Origin: Adineta steineri
Lineage: Eukaryota > Rotifera > Eurotatoria > Adinetida > Adinetidae
Length of the DNA stretch: 64,000 nt
NCBI GenBank assembly: GCA_905250115.1
Contig: CAJNOI010000285.1
Coordinates: 1 to 64,000 of the forward strand
Reading direction: 5' to 3'
Shown: in pieces, positions 13,680-25,212 of the stretch
Position numbering within the stretch: position 1 is the stretch's first letter
Layout: every line of letters starts with the position of its first letter
Position numbers and translations under genes: made by a program
The notes under the pieces: generated by a model
What the model was told of the DNA's origin: nothing
What the model saw: the letters and a program-made list of their open reading frames with translations, nothing else
Databases searched by the model: none

Positions 13680-14295
13680 AATTTGTGATAATGAACAATG
13701 TTAAAGGATAATTAAATTATGACTTCAGTTGATTTTGTTCAACTCAAATTCTTTTGCTTATGTATTTATTTCTCATATAGATTTGATATGTTTTGATGAT
13801 ATTTATATTGTTGAATAGCATTTGATGAAGATTCATTCTCAAGATCAACAACTACACTTCTTCTTTCGTTTATCTAATCTGTGAAACAAAAGAATAAAAT
13901 CAATTGTGCAATACATTCTAGATATCAGACATTGCCGATATATTTTCTTTTTTAACTGTATACAAAATATCAAAAACATTTTGTTCTCAAAAAAACTTTT
14001 ATTTTATTGTTCAGGAAGTGTTGTATTTCCTTCGTAAAGACATGATTTGCGATGTATTCTTAACAAGAATAACATTAGATTTTGTCTGAAGCACTTTGTT
14101 TTCACATCCTTCCTACAAACATTTCAATATCATGAACATTTTTATATTTACAACAAATAATCCCTGATATTTTATATTAGTTTTGAAAAAGGAAATGGAT
14201 TTATTGTTTTTCTTTATTGTGAAATTCAAATGTTGTATTTGCAGCAAATATTTCAACAAAAAAGAAAATTATCATCGACGTCATTAGGTAGGCGA

Positions 14296-14347
<52 letters not shown>

Positions 14348-14580
14348 TAAACTTTTTGTTTTTTAATGTTCAGTTTTTAATAAAATATAGAAGAGTTTTT
14401 CTATCATTCAAGTCAATTTTCATTGTTGATTATTGGAGAATGTCACTAAAAAGAAACAACTTGTTTTTATTTTATTAAATAGAAGATAAATATCAATAAT
14501 AATTAATAAAAGATACAGAAGAATTTGTTTTATTTTGTAGACATTAACAGAAAAAGGAATAAATTTTGAGGAAGATCAAT
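13680..14580 (+). repeat. Inverted partial copy (D) of the receptor-family 5' flank
   Basis: The reverse complement matches copy A around 7180-7990, for example the stretch with GACGTCATTAGGTAGGCGAA, TGCAGCAAATATTTCAACAA and GCAGACATTGCCGATATATT (variants in each copy). Near 14510-14580 it also matches copy B around 36840-36880. Only the upstream flank is present; the S and TM exons are not seen next to it. Its orientation puts any gene it served on the plus strand, the same strand as the two-TM/FG-GAP locus downstream. Confidence 0.75.
14297..14344. repeat. (AG)n microsatellite
   Basis: About 24 uninterrupted AG units. It sits inside inverted copy D where the other copies have no such run, so it arose in this copy. 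Confidence 0.95.
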
Positions 14581-15840
14581 TATGAAACACAGCAAAATAG
14601 AGACTTTATGCTGTAGTTTATTAGGAAAAATTACATGAAATAACTTTAGCTTATTTATGTCTGGCTCAGTTAACTTGAACTAAGAAGAAAAATCAGTAAT
14701 TCCATAAAGATCATTGTATACGTGTATCATAAATTGTTTAAAGTAATGAAAAGATTTTATGAATCACAATGTTTAATGATAAAAACAAAAGTGTCAATAA
14801 TAAATGCAAGATAAAAGAAAATGTCAATAACATAAATATATAAACTTGTCAAAGGAAAATTAGAAGAAAATGATTTTGTTATTTGTAATAGATGATGAAA
14901 GATGAATCGAAGGGAAATTTCGAACTCACCGATGCTCAAAATTGATTATACACTGACGGATAAAATAGTGTCGAATATGTGTGTTTTGCATATCGATTTT
15001 CTATTTCTTCATACGTTATATTAAAAGAACGAAGTATAACAAAGAGTACAGCGAGAGAAGCTCTACCATTTGTATTATTGAACTTTTTTTGTGGTTGTAC
15101 TTTTTAGTTTCAAAATCGACAAAAAACAAAAAAATTTTTTGTATAATAGTAATTTTTTTCTCGATTATTTTAAAAATGCATTTGTATTCTCCATCTGTTC
15201 AATATTTTGATTCATTTTTTTCTGCGTAGTCCTATAATTTTTTTTATTCATCTTCTGTTGACACTCTTTTTTCTTTTTTAGAATCTGTATTTATTTTTCT
15301 TTATTTTTCTCTATTCTTTACAAAGCCAAACTTTACTTTCAGATATCTTTTTTGCTGCTGTAAGTTACTACATTCTATTTTCTCTAGACTATCATAATTT
15401 TTAGTCCATAAGATTCAATAAGAAGATATAGTTAGCAGTAATTTGATTGTGAGAACAGCTAAATTTTGACGGCTAGATCTGACTCTTGATCCGAGAACTG
15501 AAAAAACTTTCAACTTTGATACGGACGTATTCAGAAATTTGTCTTATACTTTTCAGAAAAAAAATGATTGTCATTTACTCCAAACGAGCCATTAACGCAG
15601 GAGATAAATAAAATAAGTAGTTATTCATCATTAAAGTAATAAAGTATACCATTATTTTAACTACTGTTAGTTAACTTGAGCCAAAGTTCATAATGATATG
15701 GTATAGAGATATGGAGTTATTATGATATTAATAAATGACTCTCTCAGACATTTCCGAAAATAACTACATATGACTCGTATGTAACTATCTGTTTTAGCTC
15801 AGAATATTGTGCTCTCTCTATTAGTACATGATATACTAGA
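14581..15840. other. Intergenic, no feature recognised
   Basis: AT-rich DNA between inverted copy D and the first GAGCCCGAG foldback. Hydrophobic frames on either strand lack splice support or homologues in the window. Confidence 0.35.
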
Positions 15841-16060
15841 TATAGGGATGCACCAAGCTCGAGCCCTGATTGAGCCGCTCGGACTCGGGCTTGGGTGTGG
15901 GTGTGATGAGTAGAGGTACTATCCTTTTCACTCTCACTCACATTTTCACCCACTACCACACCCATCCGAACACACGAGCCCTGACCGAACCCGAGCCTTG
16001 ATCAAGCCCGAGCCTAACCGAGATCGAGTCCTAGAGACTCGGGCGTGGTACATCTCTATA
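15841..16060. mobile_element. Foldback element, GAGCCCGAG arms with TGTGGG-like core (copy 1)
   Basis: The ends are inverted: TATAGGGATGCACCAAGCTC on the left and a right end CGTGGTACATCTCTATA. Inside are arms rich in CTCGGGC and GAGCCCTG, and at the centre a GGGTGTGGGTGTG / CACCCACTACCACACCC pair around ACTATCCTTTTCACTCT. The same architecture and core recur at 16570-16833. No coding capacity. Confidence 0.7.
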
Positions 16061-16289
16061 ATTAGATAGCATTCACATTTGGCCAGATTGTAAAAAACAA
16101 GTTATTTTAAAAATAATAATAACTTCTTACGCCTAGTTAGAATAGGTTTAAGCTGCGGTCTCTGATTCGAATTCAATAAACAAAGATTTCAATCGGCATC
16201 CGCAGGAGTCCGACACAAAATTTTTTATCCTGATTTACTTTTCTGTAGAATATCAGCTCTGACTTTAGCGCTTTAATCCTTTTAGTACC

Positions 16290-16565
16290 TTTACGTCTTT
16301 TAATCTTCTTGGTCCCATAATTAACATTAGTTTCTTTAGTTCTATTAGATCTCTTACCTCCCCTTAGCTCTTTTAAATCCTTTAACTCTTTTTAGTCCCT
16401 TTAGGTTCTTGAAATCCGTTTAGCCCTTTCTGATCCTTTAATTTCCTTTAGCCCTTTGAGGGCCTGTAACTCCCGTTAGTCTCTCTGATCCCACCAGCGC
16501 TTTTACGTCCTTTAGTTCCTTCAGTCCTTTTAGCTCTTCTAGGTCCCTGAACTCCGCTTAGCCCC
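16290..16565. repeat. Degenerate CCTTTTAGT-type minisatellite
   Basis: Roughly two dozen imperfect units of about 10-13 nt, mostly variants of TCCTTTTAGC, TCCTTTAGTTC and CCCTTTAGGTTC. It fills the gap between the two GAGCCCGAG foldback elements and stops where the second begins. Confidence 0.7.
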
Positions 16566-16569
16566 TTAA

Positions 16570-16833
16570 AGAGATGTACAAAGCCCGAGAGGCTCGGGCT
16601 CAGGCTCGGTGAGATTCAGGCTCGGTGAGATTCAGGCTCGATCAGGGCTCGGTCAGGACTCGGGTTTGAGGATGGGTGTGGGTGGATGTGAATAAGAGCG
16701 AGAGTGGGGACATGGTGAGTGTGGATACTATCCTTTTCACTCTTACTCACCCTTTCACCCACACTCTCATATACATTCACCCGCGCTCACACCCGAGCCC
16801 TGCCCGAGCCTCTCGGACTCCATACGTCCCTAT
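16570..16833. mobile_element. Foldback element, GAGCCCGAG arms with TGTGGG-like core (copy 2)
   Basis: It begins AGAGATGTACAAAGCCCGAG and ends CTCGGACTCCATACGTCCCT. The left arm repeats GGCTCGGTGAGATTCA twice. The core pairs GGGTGTGGGTGGATG with TTCACCCACACTC around ACTATCCTTTTCACTC, as in the copy at 15841-16060. Confidence 0.7.
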
Positions 16834-17073
16834 GTAGAATTTAAGGCTCTTCAAAATACCATGAATAAGTTCAGAATATAAAGATCTCCGGGAGAGAAAA
16901 CTGATCACAGTGAATGTGCCGCTGTTTTCTCCTCCATAGATCATTATATTTTGAACTTATTCATGTTATCGTGAAGATTCGTAAATTTTACATATAAAAC
17001 ACTATCCGCTGGTATTTTCTCACATTGATCATAGAATTTGTTATTGTACAATCTTTATTTTCGGTATTCACGT

Positions 17074-18408
17074 ATGTCTTTAATCAGAACATTTTTAGAT
17101 AAATATTATTATCAAAGTACAATGCCAATCAGTACCTATCTACAATCTCGTCTAGTAGTTGTTGAGACTAGCTTCCTTAAACTGAATATGTTTCAAACTG
17201 GTATTCAAGATGAATCTATTATACGAAATGAACGTCGATCAACTAGACTATTTTTAGTTCTTCTCAGTATTTCAGTATTCATTATCGGATTCTATTACTC
17301 ACTCATACAACATAGACAAACCATTCAAATTCGATCCCCATCAATTATCGAATATTATAATTTACCAAAAGAAGTACCATTACAATGTCCTTGCACGAAT
17401 GCAGCAGTAAAATATGAAGAATTTGTTCATATGGAACCTTTTTATCATCAATTATGTCGAAGTCATTTTGTTTCTGATCAATTTATTGATCGACTCTACA
17501 GTCTCTACGAAAAAAATTTGAATACATCGATTCCAACTGACGTTCATCGAATAGCTGTATTTCAATTTCAAACACTTCGTACACTTTGTGAATTAGCACA
17601 AAAAACAATTAACGATAATCTTAAAACATTTTTACAAAATGGATTTGTTCAAACACACGTCATTGCTGAAGAAACACTTGAAACTCAAATTACATCATTG
17701 AGAACAGATTTTATTAATGTCACATCAAAAACATTTTTGAGAACATTAAAGTTTATTCAGAATGTTACAGCACAAAGTTTATTTATGACTGGTGCTTCAG
17801 TAACTAGTGTTAGACCCCGAACGCAGTCTCGAATGGGGTTTTTTGAGAATCTTCCATATCCTGGAATCAGTTATACATTTAAAGATGGATCTTCTTGCAC
17901 ATGTTCAAGTTCAACTGCTAATAACTGCATGGGTTTGGCAACATTGAATAATAATGCTGTTTCTGGTTTTCAAACAGGTTGTTATATGTTAAGTGCACTT
18001 CTTCATTCTACACTTGAAATCTGCTACAATGAAACATTTGTCAACACTTTAACTAACTCTTTGAATGAATATCAAAAACTCGATGGTTCAGATTCATATC
18101 CCACAGTTGAAGCATTACTTAGTCAAATGTTCATTACTCATTGGTCACATAACACATCTTTTGAGAGTTATTTTAAGCATTGTGCACCGAATCTATGCCA
18201 ATATACACTAACTTCTCAACACAGTTTCTTGGTTATTATCATAACATTGATCGGCTTTTTCGGTGGATTATCATCAGTGTTAAAAATCATCGCACCTTTG
18301 ATAATTACAGGCCTTTGGCCAATTGTTTGGAAGTTTATTACTAGACGACGACGAACGACAGTTATACAAACCTCAGAAACAAACGTCAGTACAGGTATTT
18401 ATCTATAG
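17074..18408 (+). CDS. Two-TM protein with Cys-rich loop, unit 1 (possible first exon of a fused gene)
   Basis: An open exon from ATG at 17074; an upstream in-frame TTG adds 12 residues and is less likely. It has a basic cytoplasmic start (RNERRSTR), TM1 (LFLVLLSISVFIIGFYYSL), a loop of about 300 residues with paired cysteines (CPCTN, CTCSSSTANNC, CAPNLC) and N-glycosylation sites, then TM2 containing IGFFGGLSSVLKIIAPLII and a basic tail (RRRR). Units 2 and 3 downstream have the same layout. Either the gene stops at 18408, or the donor ACAG|GTATTT at 18394 joins the exon at 19073 in phase (the junction codon would be GTA). Topology and the GG motif before TM2 recall DEG/ENaC channels, but the family is not assigned. 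Confidence 0.8.
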   Translation: MSLIRTFLDKYYYQSTMPISTYLQSRLVVVETSFLKLNMFQTGIQDESIIRNERRSTRLFLVLLSISVFIIGFYYSLIQHRQTIQIRSPSIIEYYNLPKEVPLQCPCTNAAVKYEEFVHMEPFYHQLCRSHFVSDQFIDRLYSLYEKNLNTSIPTDVHRIAVFQFQTLRTLCELAQKTINDNLKTFLQNGFVQTHVIAEETLETQITSLRTDFINVTSKTFLRTLKFIQNVTAQSLFMTGASVTSVRPRTQSRMGFFENLPYPGISYTFKDGSSCTCSSSTANNCMGLATLNNNAVSGFQTGCYMLSALLHSTLEICYNETFVNTLTNSLNEYQKLDGSDSYPTVEALLSQMFITHWSHNTSFESYFKHCAPNLCQYTLTSQHSFLVIIITLIGFFGGLSSVLKIIAPLIITGLWPIVWKFITRRRRTTVIQTSETNVSTGIYL

Positions 18409-19072
18409 TTTTACTATGGACCTCATATGGACATGGTTCTCCATGAAAAGCGTGTGGACACACGATGTTAAGTTTGACTTCTCTCTTTTCTAAGCTAAGT
18501 CAATTTTTATGTAGTTTTCTTTTTTAAAGATCTATGCTAGTATGCTCTCTCCATATCGTCAAAATTCTAACTAAGCAAAGCCGTTTAGTTTCTGGAAAAG
18601 CTACATTTGAAAAGCATATATCCTAGTGATAAACAGATGACTTCAGGAAATAGTTTCAACTGAACAAAATGAAATATGGAATCTTGTGCGAGAAAACTTT
18701 TGGATATTTTAATTCCGAAAACTCTTGAAAGAAGTCATCTGGAGATGTTCAGTCTAGGTCCATTTTTACTGCACTGATCGCGGTCTATCTGTTTTAAGTG
18801 TTTCACAAAATCACGTAGACTAGTAGTACAAGAATTGAATAAGATCAATTTTGCATGTGATTAATGGAAACTATGTAAATACATTTACATGGGATTGCGT
18901 GTGAAACAAGTTCAGATACTATTAGCATGAAATCGCGTTATGAGCGAAATGTTTCATCTAAGTTTCGTTCGATTGTTGCGATTTACAAGTAAATAAAACA
19001 GATTCGAACACAAAAAAATATTTATATAAGTAATTATAAACAATATTATTCTTTAATCGTATTTCTTTTTAG

Positions 19073-20439
19073 TACTCTCCTTTGGCCAACGTCTAAAACG
19101 ATTCTTTGGATTAATTAAAAAAAAATTGATTGATTTGAATTTATTTAAACGTGTCCCCCCAACGCAAGATGAAAATATTCTTCGGCGAGAATGTTACACT
19201 ACACGGCTTTATATAATTCTGTTAATTATATCATTTATTATTTTCACTATTTTTACATCTATTGAACCACAAACAATTCATGTTACTTCTGAAACACTAT
19301 CACCAGAACAGTTTAATCAACTTTATCAGAAATATCCACAAATACTTGATTGTCCTTGTACTCAAACAACAATTGACTATCGATTCATTTGTAGCATCAA
19401 ACCACAATATCATGAAGTATGTTCAAGTAAATTTGTCTTTCCCAAATGGATCAATATTGAATTTGTTAACTCTTCGATGCCAAATTTATCAACAGAGGAT
19501 TTTCGTTATCAATCTCAATTTCATTTTCAACTTTTATCAACATTATGTCAAATGGCTGATGAAATAGTTCAAGATTCTCTACAATCATTCAATCGAACTA
19601 AATTTGTCACAAATAAACTAATAAATAATGAATCATTTAAAACGCAAATCGATTCAATCGTGGAAGATTTCAAGAAAAGTCTACCTCCATTATTTCAACG
19701 TGTAGTCCAATTGATAGAAACAAACTTTGAGATTAATCAATTCATTACACCAATGAATTCTGAATTTGATTGTGATAAAGACGATGACGAAGAATCAAAC
19801 ACATATATTCATTTGAAGCCTTTTGCTTATAAACTGATAGGACAGCCGCTGTATTTTGGGCACTTTAACTCAACCCAAAACTACACGTCATTTTCCTCTA
19901 CTGTTTTTGAATTTTACCGACAGACGATGATAAAAGAAAATGAAATTAAGAACATCATTCCCGGAATGGCACAATCATGGTTTCCTTTCCAAGCACTTTT
20001 GGTGTCAACATTAGAATGTTTTTATAATGAAACATGTCTTTCTAACATCACAAAATATATTAACTCAACCCAATTACCAATTAACATTACTACACTGAAA
20101 TTATCATCATCATTGAATCATAGTCAATATGATCGAATTGAAACATTGGCTAATGATCTTTTTATTCGATCATGGGATAATAAAAGTTCCTATCAATCAT
20201 ATTTTGAACAATGTTATCCATTAACATGCGAATACAGTTATAAAAGTCGATTGAATTTTATTTATATTACAACAAAAATTATTGGCTTTATGGGTGGTGT
20301 TAATGTTGCTCTATGTCTGTTATTGCCATTTATTGTTAAATTGTTGATTAAACTTTGGAATTCTATTCTTCAGCGTCAACGAAATAACTCCAGTACAGTA
20401 AGATCATTAATATCTACACGAACCCGTACGAAAACTTGA
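19073..20439 (+). CDS. Two-TM protein with Cys-rich loop, unit 2
   Basis: The exon follows a strong acceptor (TTCTTTTTAG at 19063-19072) and reads LSFGQRLKRFFGLIKKKLID before ERRSTR-like sequence (RRECYTTR), TM1, a long loop with CPCTQ, ECFYNETC and CYPLTCEYSY, and TM2 with KIIGFMGGVNVALCLLLPFI. There is no good ATG near the start, which supports its being an internal exon that follows unit 1. The frame ends at a TGA at 20437-20439. A donor at 20425 (CCC|GTACGA) would give a 56-nt intron and keep phase with unit 3; the stronger-looking donor at 20397 (ACA|GTAAGA) would not. Confidence 0.75.
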
Positions 20440-20481
20440 CATAAAAATCTTATAGTAACTAATCAATATTATTCTTTTTAG

Positions 20482-21887
20482 GATTTTGGAATTATCTTCA
20501 ATCTCTTTGGATATCTAGTAAAAAAAAGATTGAAGAATTAAATCTCTATCCAATTATCCCACCATCAACAGATTCACAAATTATTCGTCGACGTCGACAC
20601 ATGACTCGAATCTATTTAATATTATTAATTACAGCCTTCTTCATTCTTATTATTTATACATCATTGAACCAAGAAACAGTGACAGACTCAGTTCCATATC
20701 CATCATTATCAAAATACGAAGAATTACTCGTTCAATATCCCATAACATTACAATGTCCTTGTAATCGTATTACAATCAAATTCAAGGAGTTTATCTCTCA
20801 AATTGAACCTCAATATCATGAGATTTGTTCGAGTGTCTTCGTTTCACAAGAATGGTTCGATAGCATGCCTGCTGACTCTCAAGAGCTACCAGATGCAACG
20901 ATGAAAGATGATTTTCGTCACACACTTCGAATGCAATTTCAAACTTTGTTAACACTTTGTAGAGTCTCTCAAAACACATTAAATGCATCGTTGTCAATAT
21001 TCAAAGAGACTGATTTGATTACAACATATGCTATTTCTCGTGCTGACTTCGACAATCGAACAAAAACAGCAATAGAACAGTTCAAAAGTACAACATCCAC
21101 TCAATTTATAGAAACATTCAAGTTAATTCAAGCAATAAACCATGCAAATCAACTTGCCACGTTGTTTTACTCAAACTGGGTGTTCTTTCGAAAATATCCA
21201 GATAAATATGCAGGTCCATTTCTTAAAGATGAACTAATAAATGTACTAACTCGACCAGAAAAGTATGGAATACATAATTGTTCATGTGGAATACAATCAA
21301 ATTGTTCAAAACTATCCGAATTTCGATTTGCGTTAGCAGATAAACCTCTTCCGGGATTTCTTCGTGGGTGTATGATGTTCGACTCTTTGTTGCAATCGAC
21401 GTTGACTTGTCTCTATAATAAGACATGTCTTGGTTTTATGCGAGCATCTATATTGGATTTTAAACCACTACCAGTTAAAGTTCTCTCATATTCTTCATTA
21501 GCAATGTCCAATGCAACGATTGAAACACTTCTTAATCAAATGTTTGTTTCTCAATGGTTTGAGAATACATCATTCGAGCGTTATTTCAATCAATGTGCAC
21601 CTCAATCATGTGAATATTCTTATGTATTAGAATATAATTCGCTGTATGTTATAACAACATTAATTGCTCTCTTTGGTGGCTTGACAAATGGACTACATTT
21701 TCTTGTGAAATTTCTAGCAATTATCGTATACAAAATCGTTGATTGGCGAAAGAAGAAACGTCAAGTAGCGGCAAATTTAACATCATCGGATATCATTATG
21801 AATAATGAAAATAATGAAGAGATGAGTGACGCAGTTTCAATTCCAATAACGACGACAACAGTTCAGGTGAATTTTCTCTCCTACTGA
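20482..21887 (+). CDS. Two-TM protein with Cys-rich loop, unit 3
   Basis: The exon follows the acceptor TTCTTTTTAG (20472-20481) and reads FWNYLQSLWISSKKKIEELN before IIRRRRHMTR, TM1, a loop with CPCNR, CSCGIQSNC, TCLYNKTC and CAPQSCEYSY, and TM2 with LIALFGGLTNGLHFLVKFLA. It could start at the ATG at 20601, but then the conserved N-terminal segment seen in units 1 and 2 would be lost. The frame ends at 21887, or the donor CAG|GTGAAT at 21866 joins a 35-nt exon at 22028 in phase 0. The intron-scale spacing of the three units and their shared acceptor context suggest one transcript. Confidence 0.75.
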
Positions 21888-22027
21888 TAAAGAGTGCATC
21901 AGTCCCAGATAACTGGCACGGATGTATTTCTACCCTCGATATTTTCTTCTATTTTGTTTGACATTCGTAATTTCACCATGATAGCATTTTTATTATTCTA
22001 TCGACATATTTTTCACTTTTTTTTTAG

Positions 22028-24361
22028 GTTAACATTACTTCTGCCGAAGAACAGCGGCATTCGTAAGTAGTACATAGTGGATCGAGTTTCTCATATTTAC
22101 CTTTTGTTTTAACATTGTTCCTAGAGAAAAAATGCGTCGAGATCGAAGAATGCTAATTGGTTTAATTCTGTTAAGTATAGTTGCAATAGAAATAGTGTCA
22201 GTTATTTTGTTTATGACTCGAAATAAAGAGCAGCAAATGATCTCAACAACCATACAAACAATTACAAAAACCAGTAGCAACTTCATATCAGAACCGACAT
22301 CAACAAGTAAATCTAATGTGTAATAAGCAATGAGTTAATTGTTATGTTTTGTAGATATTTGCCATATGACTTTGAAATATCAATCTCAAACTTATCCAAC
22401 TGGTCCTAATCCTGCATCATTCGTGACTAGTGATTTTAATCATGATGGCATTGACGATTTAGCTGTGACTAATCCTGAGTCAGATACAATAAGTGTGTTA
22501 TTGGGAAATAATGATGGAAAATTTCAAACACGACAAAACTTTTCAACAGGAAATGGATCTCGTCCAAGACAAATAGCAATTGGTGATTTTGATAATGATA
22601 CATTCTTAGATTTAGGTAAGAAATTGTCATATGACAAAAATCTTTATCATCAAATGTCAAATAAATACATCGAATAAGAATATCGATTTTGATGTTTAAG
22701 TCAAAAAGAGAACAAAATGATATCTAGTCATTTTGAATAGTAACTTCGGATTAATCTAAACGACTATAAGAAAGAGCTGTGACGAATTCTATATTGATCT
22801 GAGCAATGTTATATTTTATCCTTATTATCAAAGAAAACTATCTGCACTAAAGTCTGATTAGTTAAGAACTCTCATTTACTAACTAGTCGGATTTCACTAA
22901 AAATTTTCCACATGATTGGAATACTGGTTCAGCTGAATTCAGGGTTGGAGAATAATCCGATCGTTGTGTTAGCCTTGTACTTACATATATATGAAATGTT
23001 GAAAACATGTTATAGTTTGAATAGTTCTGAATATTACTAAACTTTTTCAAGAATACCTGTATTATATGTAGATCTTTCGTAACAAAATCTAAAGTCATTT
23101 CTTTTTATTTTATACTATTGCATCTTATCGCGCAATTGAACATAACTGAATTCAAGATGAAATTTGAATATTCATATTTCAAATATAAGCTTTATGTTTT
23201 GAATAAAATTCAATTTTATTCTTTTTACCTAAACAATAATCTAATAGAACTTAAAAACATAACTTGTAAGTATTGTTTTTATGAGATTCCTTATGTTAAA
23301 CTGTAGCTAAAGAATATAAATCTTGAAGGTGTGAGTGTGGAAATTGATTTGAAATGATCATGTTCTTCAATTAATTCCATTTCAGCATTTTGTTCTCGAA
23401 AAATGCTTATCATAACAGAAAAATAATGAGATGAATGGTTTTTATTGAATTCAACAATGATTGATACTTCAAAGTTGTTCTTTCTTTTCTAGTTATTTAT
23501 TTAGCTGCAACAAATAAAATAGTTATTTTCTATGGTTCTGGATCAAACAATCTATTTATTCCATCAACTGACATTTTTTTATATGGCCCAGATTCCTTGA
23601 AAATAGATACGATTGCAGTTGTTGATATCAATAGTGATGGTTTTGTTGATATAGTTGCTAGTTCTTATATTGATGAAGGTTCTCGATTCGAAATTACTAG
23701 CGATGTAAATATGGGCAACAGATATCACTTTATATTCAGACGATGTTCGTGTGAGTTCATCACGGGTACAGTCATCTCAGTAGTCGTCGCGGAATTGGAT
23801 AATGATGCAAGACGAAATGATATGGCCTGGCTCATCAGTGATGGTCTCGTGTTAACTCGCAGTGCATATGAGGTCCGAGGTTACCTCGAACTCAAAGTTT
23901 TAGCAGATGACAAATTGTATAAAGATCCATCGACTGTAGTTACAGGAAGATTCAATGACGATGAATTCGTCGATTTGGCGTTGATTTCTTCTCAATCGGA
24001 CACATTACAAGTTTTACTTCGCTTTGAAGATAAAAAGTTGTCGAAATGGAAGAGTATTCCGATGATTTATTCCACAAATCATAATCCGACATCTATTGCT
24101 CGAATTAATTTCAATAATGATACAATCGATGATTTAGCTATATTAAATTGCAATGGTACTGTAACAATATTTATTGGCTCAAATGATGGACTTTTTGAAC
24201 GAAAAGATTTATCTTTTGGAACTCATGCAGGTTGCACTGATAAATGTTGTCAATCATTAAAAGTAGTTAATTTGAATCGAGATGGAAGAGATGATCTAGT
24301 GTTTATTGATACAGGAATGAATAGCATTCAGGTGGCTTTGAGTTTACCTTGCAATGAATAG
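22028..24361 (+). CDS. Single-pass membrane protein with FG-GAP/VCBS propeller
   Basis: Four exons with agreeing phases: 22028-22062 (35 nt, VNITSAEEQRHS), 22125-22306 (basic MRRDRR, TM segment MLIGLILLSIVAIEIVSVIL, then a Ser/Thr linker), 22355-22615 and 23493-24361. The last two encode seven FG-GAP-type repeats with calcium-binding-loop-like motifs: DFNHDGIDD, DFDNDTFLD, DINSDGFVD, ELDNDARRND, RFNDDEFVD, NFNNDTIDD and NLNRDGRDD, as in integrin-like seven-bladed propellers. Predicted cytoplasmic N-terminus, extracellular propeller. The first exon has no start codon, so either upstream two-TM exons belong to the gene or translation begins at the ATG at 22132. The phase pattern matches the NHL, kelch and Cys-rich genes of the window. 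Confidence 0.8.
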
Positions 24362-25204
24362 ACATCCTTATTAGTTTGCTTTTGATGTTGTAATAATTTC
24401 AATAAATATTTGTTGTGTTTCAGATGTGGTATTTATTTAATGAGTGAAAAAGTTTGAAAATATTTGTAGAAGAGATAATGAGATGTCAGAAATGTTGATT
24501 AGATGATTTAATTATGGATCTATAATGCTTATAAGATAAACAATACATGTGAATGTGAGAGGAGATAGTGGATGCTGATTAGAAACTTTGTAAAAATAGA
24601 ATTTCTGCGTCATAATTTCAATGTTTGAACTGTGTTGATGGTAATCAATAAAAGTTAAAGGTAATAGTCATGTGATGAATGATTGAAAGTGCACTTAAAA
24701 TGATAATTAACAATAGCCACAACATTGTAGATATAAAGGCTTATTATACGCGATCTTCAGAACAGTATATAAAGATTTAGATAAAACGTCACTTTAGCGA
24801 TATATTATATAAACTACTGGAAAGTAACAATACTGATATATGTACGCTATGATGACATTTTCTTTCTTCTATCTTGCAGAGGATCATTTTTGAACACTAA
24901 ATTAAAGATCTGCGAAGTTTCAATCTTTTGGTCATGATATCGAACAAATCCAATCTCGGTTACCAATACTATGAATATCTTTCTTCAAAATGTTGATGTG
25001 GGTGTGACATGAATATACTATTCACATCACTCTCATCTATCAGATCACACATTTGTATTCGCATAAATATACTAACAAAGATCGAATATCTTTTACGTGA
25101 AATATAATCATATTACCGAGCGTCCAGGTTTGAGCCCGATATATTTCTACGTCTAAATATGATGAAAGACAAGCCGAATATATATGTAACAATGAATTTT
25201 TGAA
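24362..25204. other. Intergenic, one weak TGTGGG-like spot
   Basis: Immediate 3' flank of the FG-GAP gene with AATAAA at about 24401. A short GATGTGGGTGTGACATG followed by CACATCACTCTCATC near 24994-25047 looks like a degraded member of the TGTGGG-like family. Nothing else recognised. Confidence 0.4.
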
Positions 25205-25212
25205 GATGTAAG

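Noticed and set aside
14230..14478. Frame with an Arg/Glu repeat
   Set aside because: It reads through the (AG)n microsatellite in inverted copy D.
17038..17073. Upstream TTG start for two-TM unit 1
   Set aside because: The frame is open, but TTG is not a usual eukaryotic start and the ATG at 17074 suffices.
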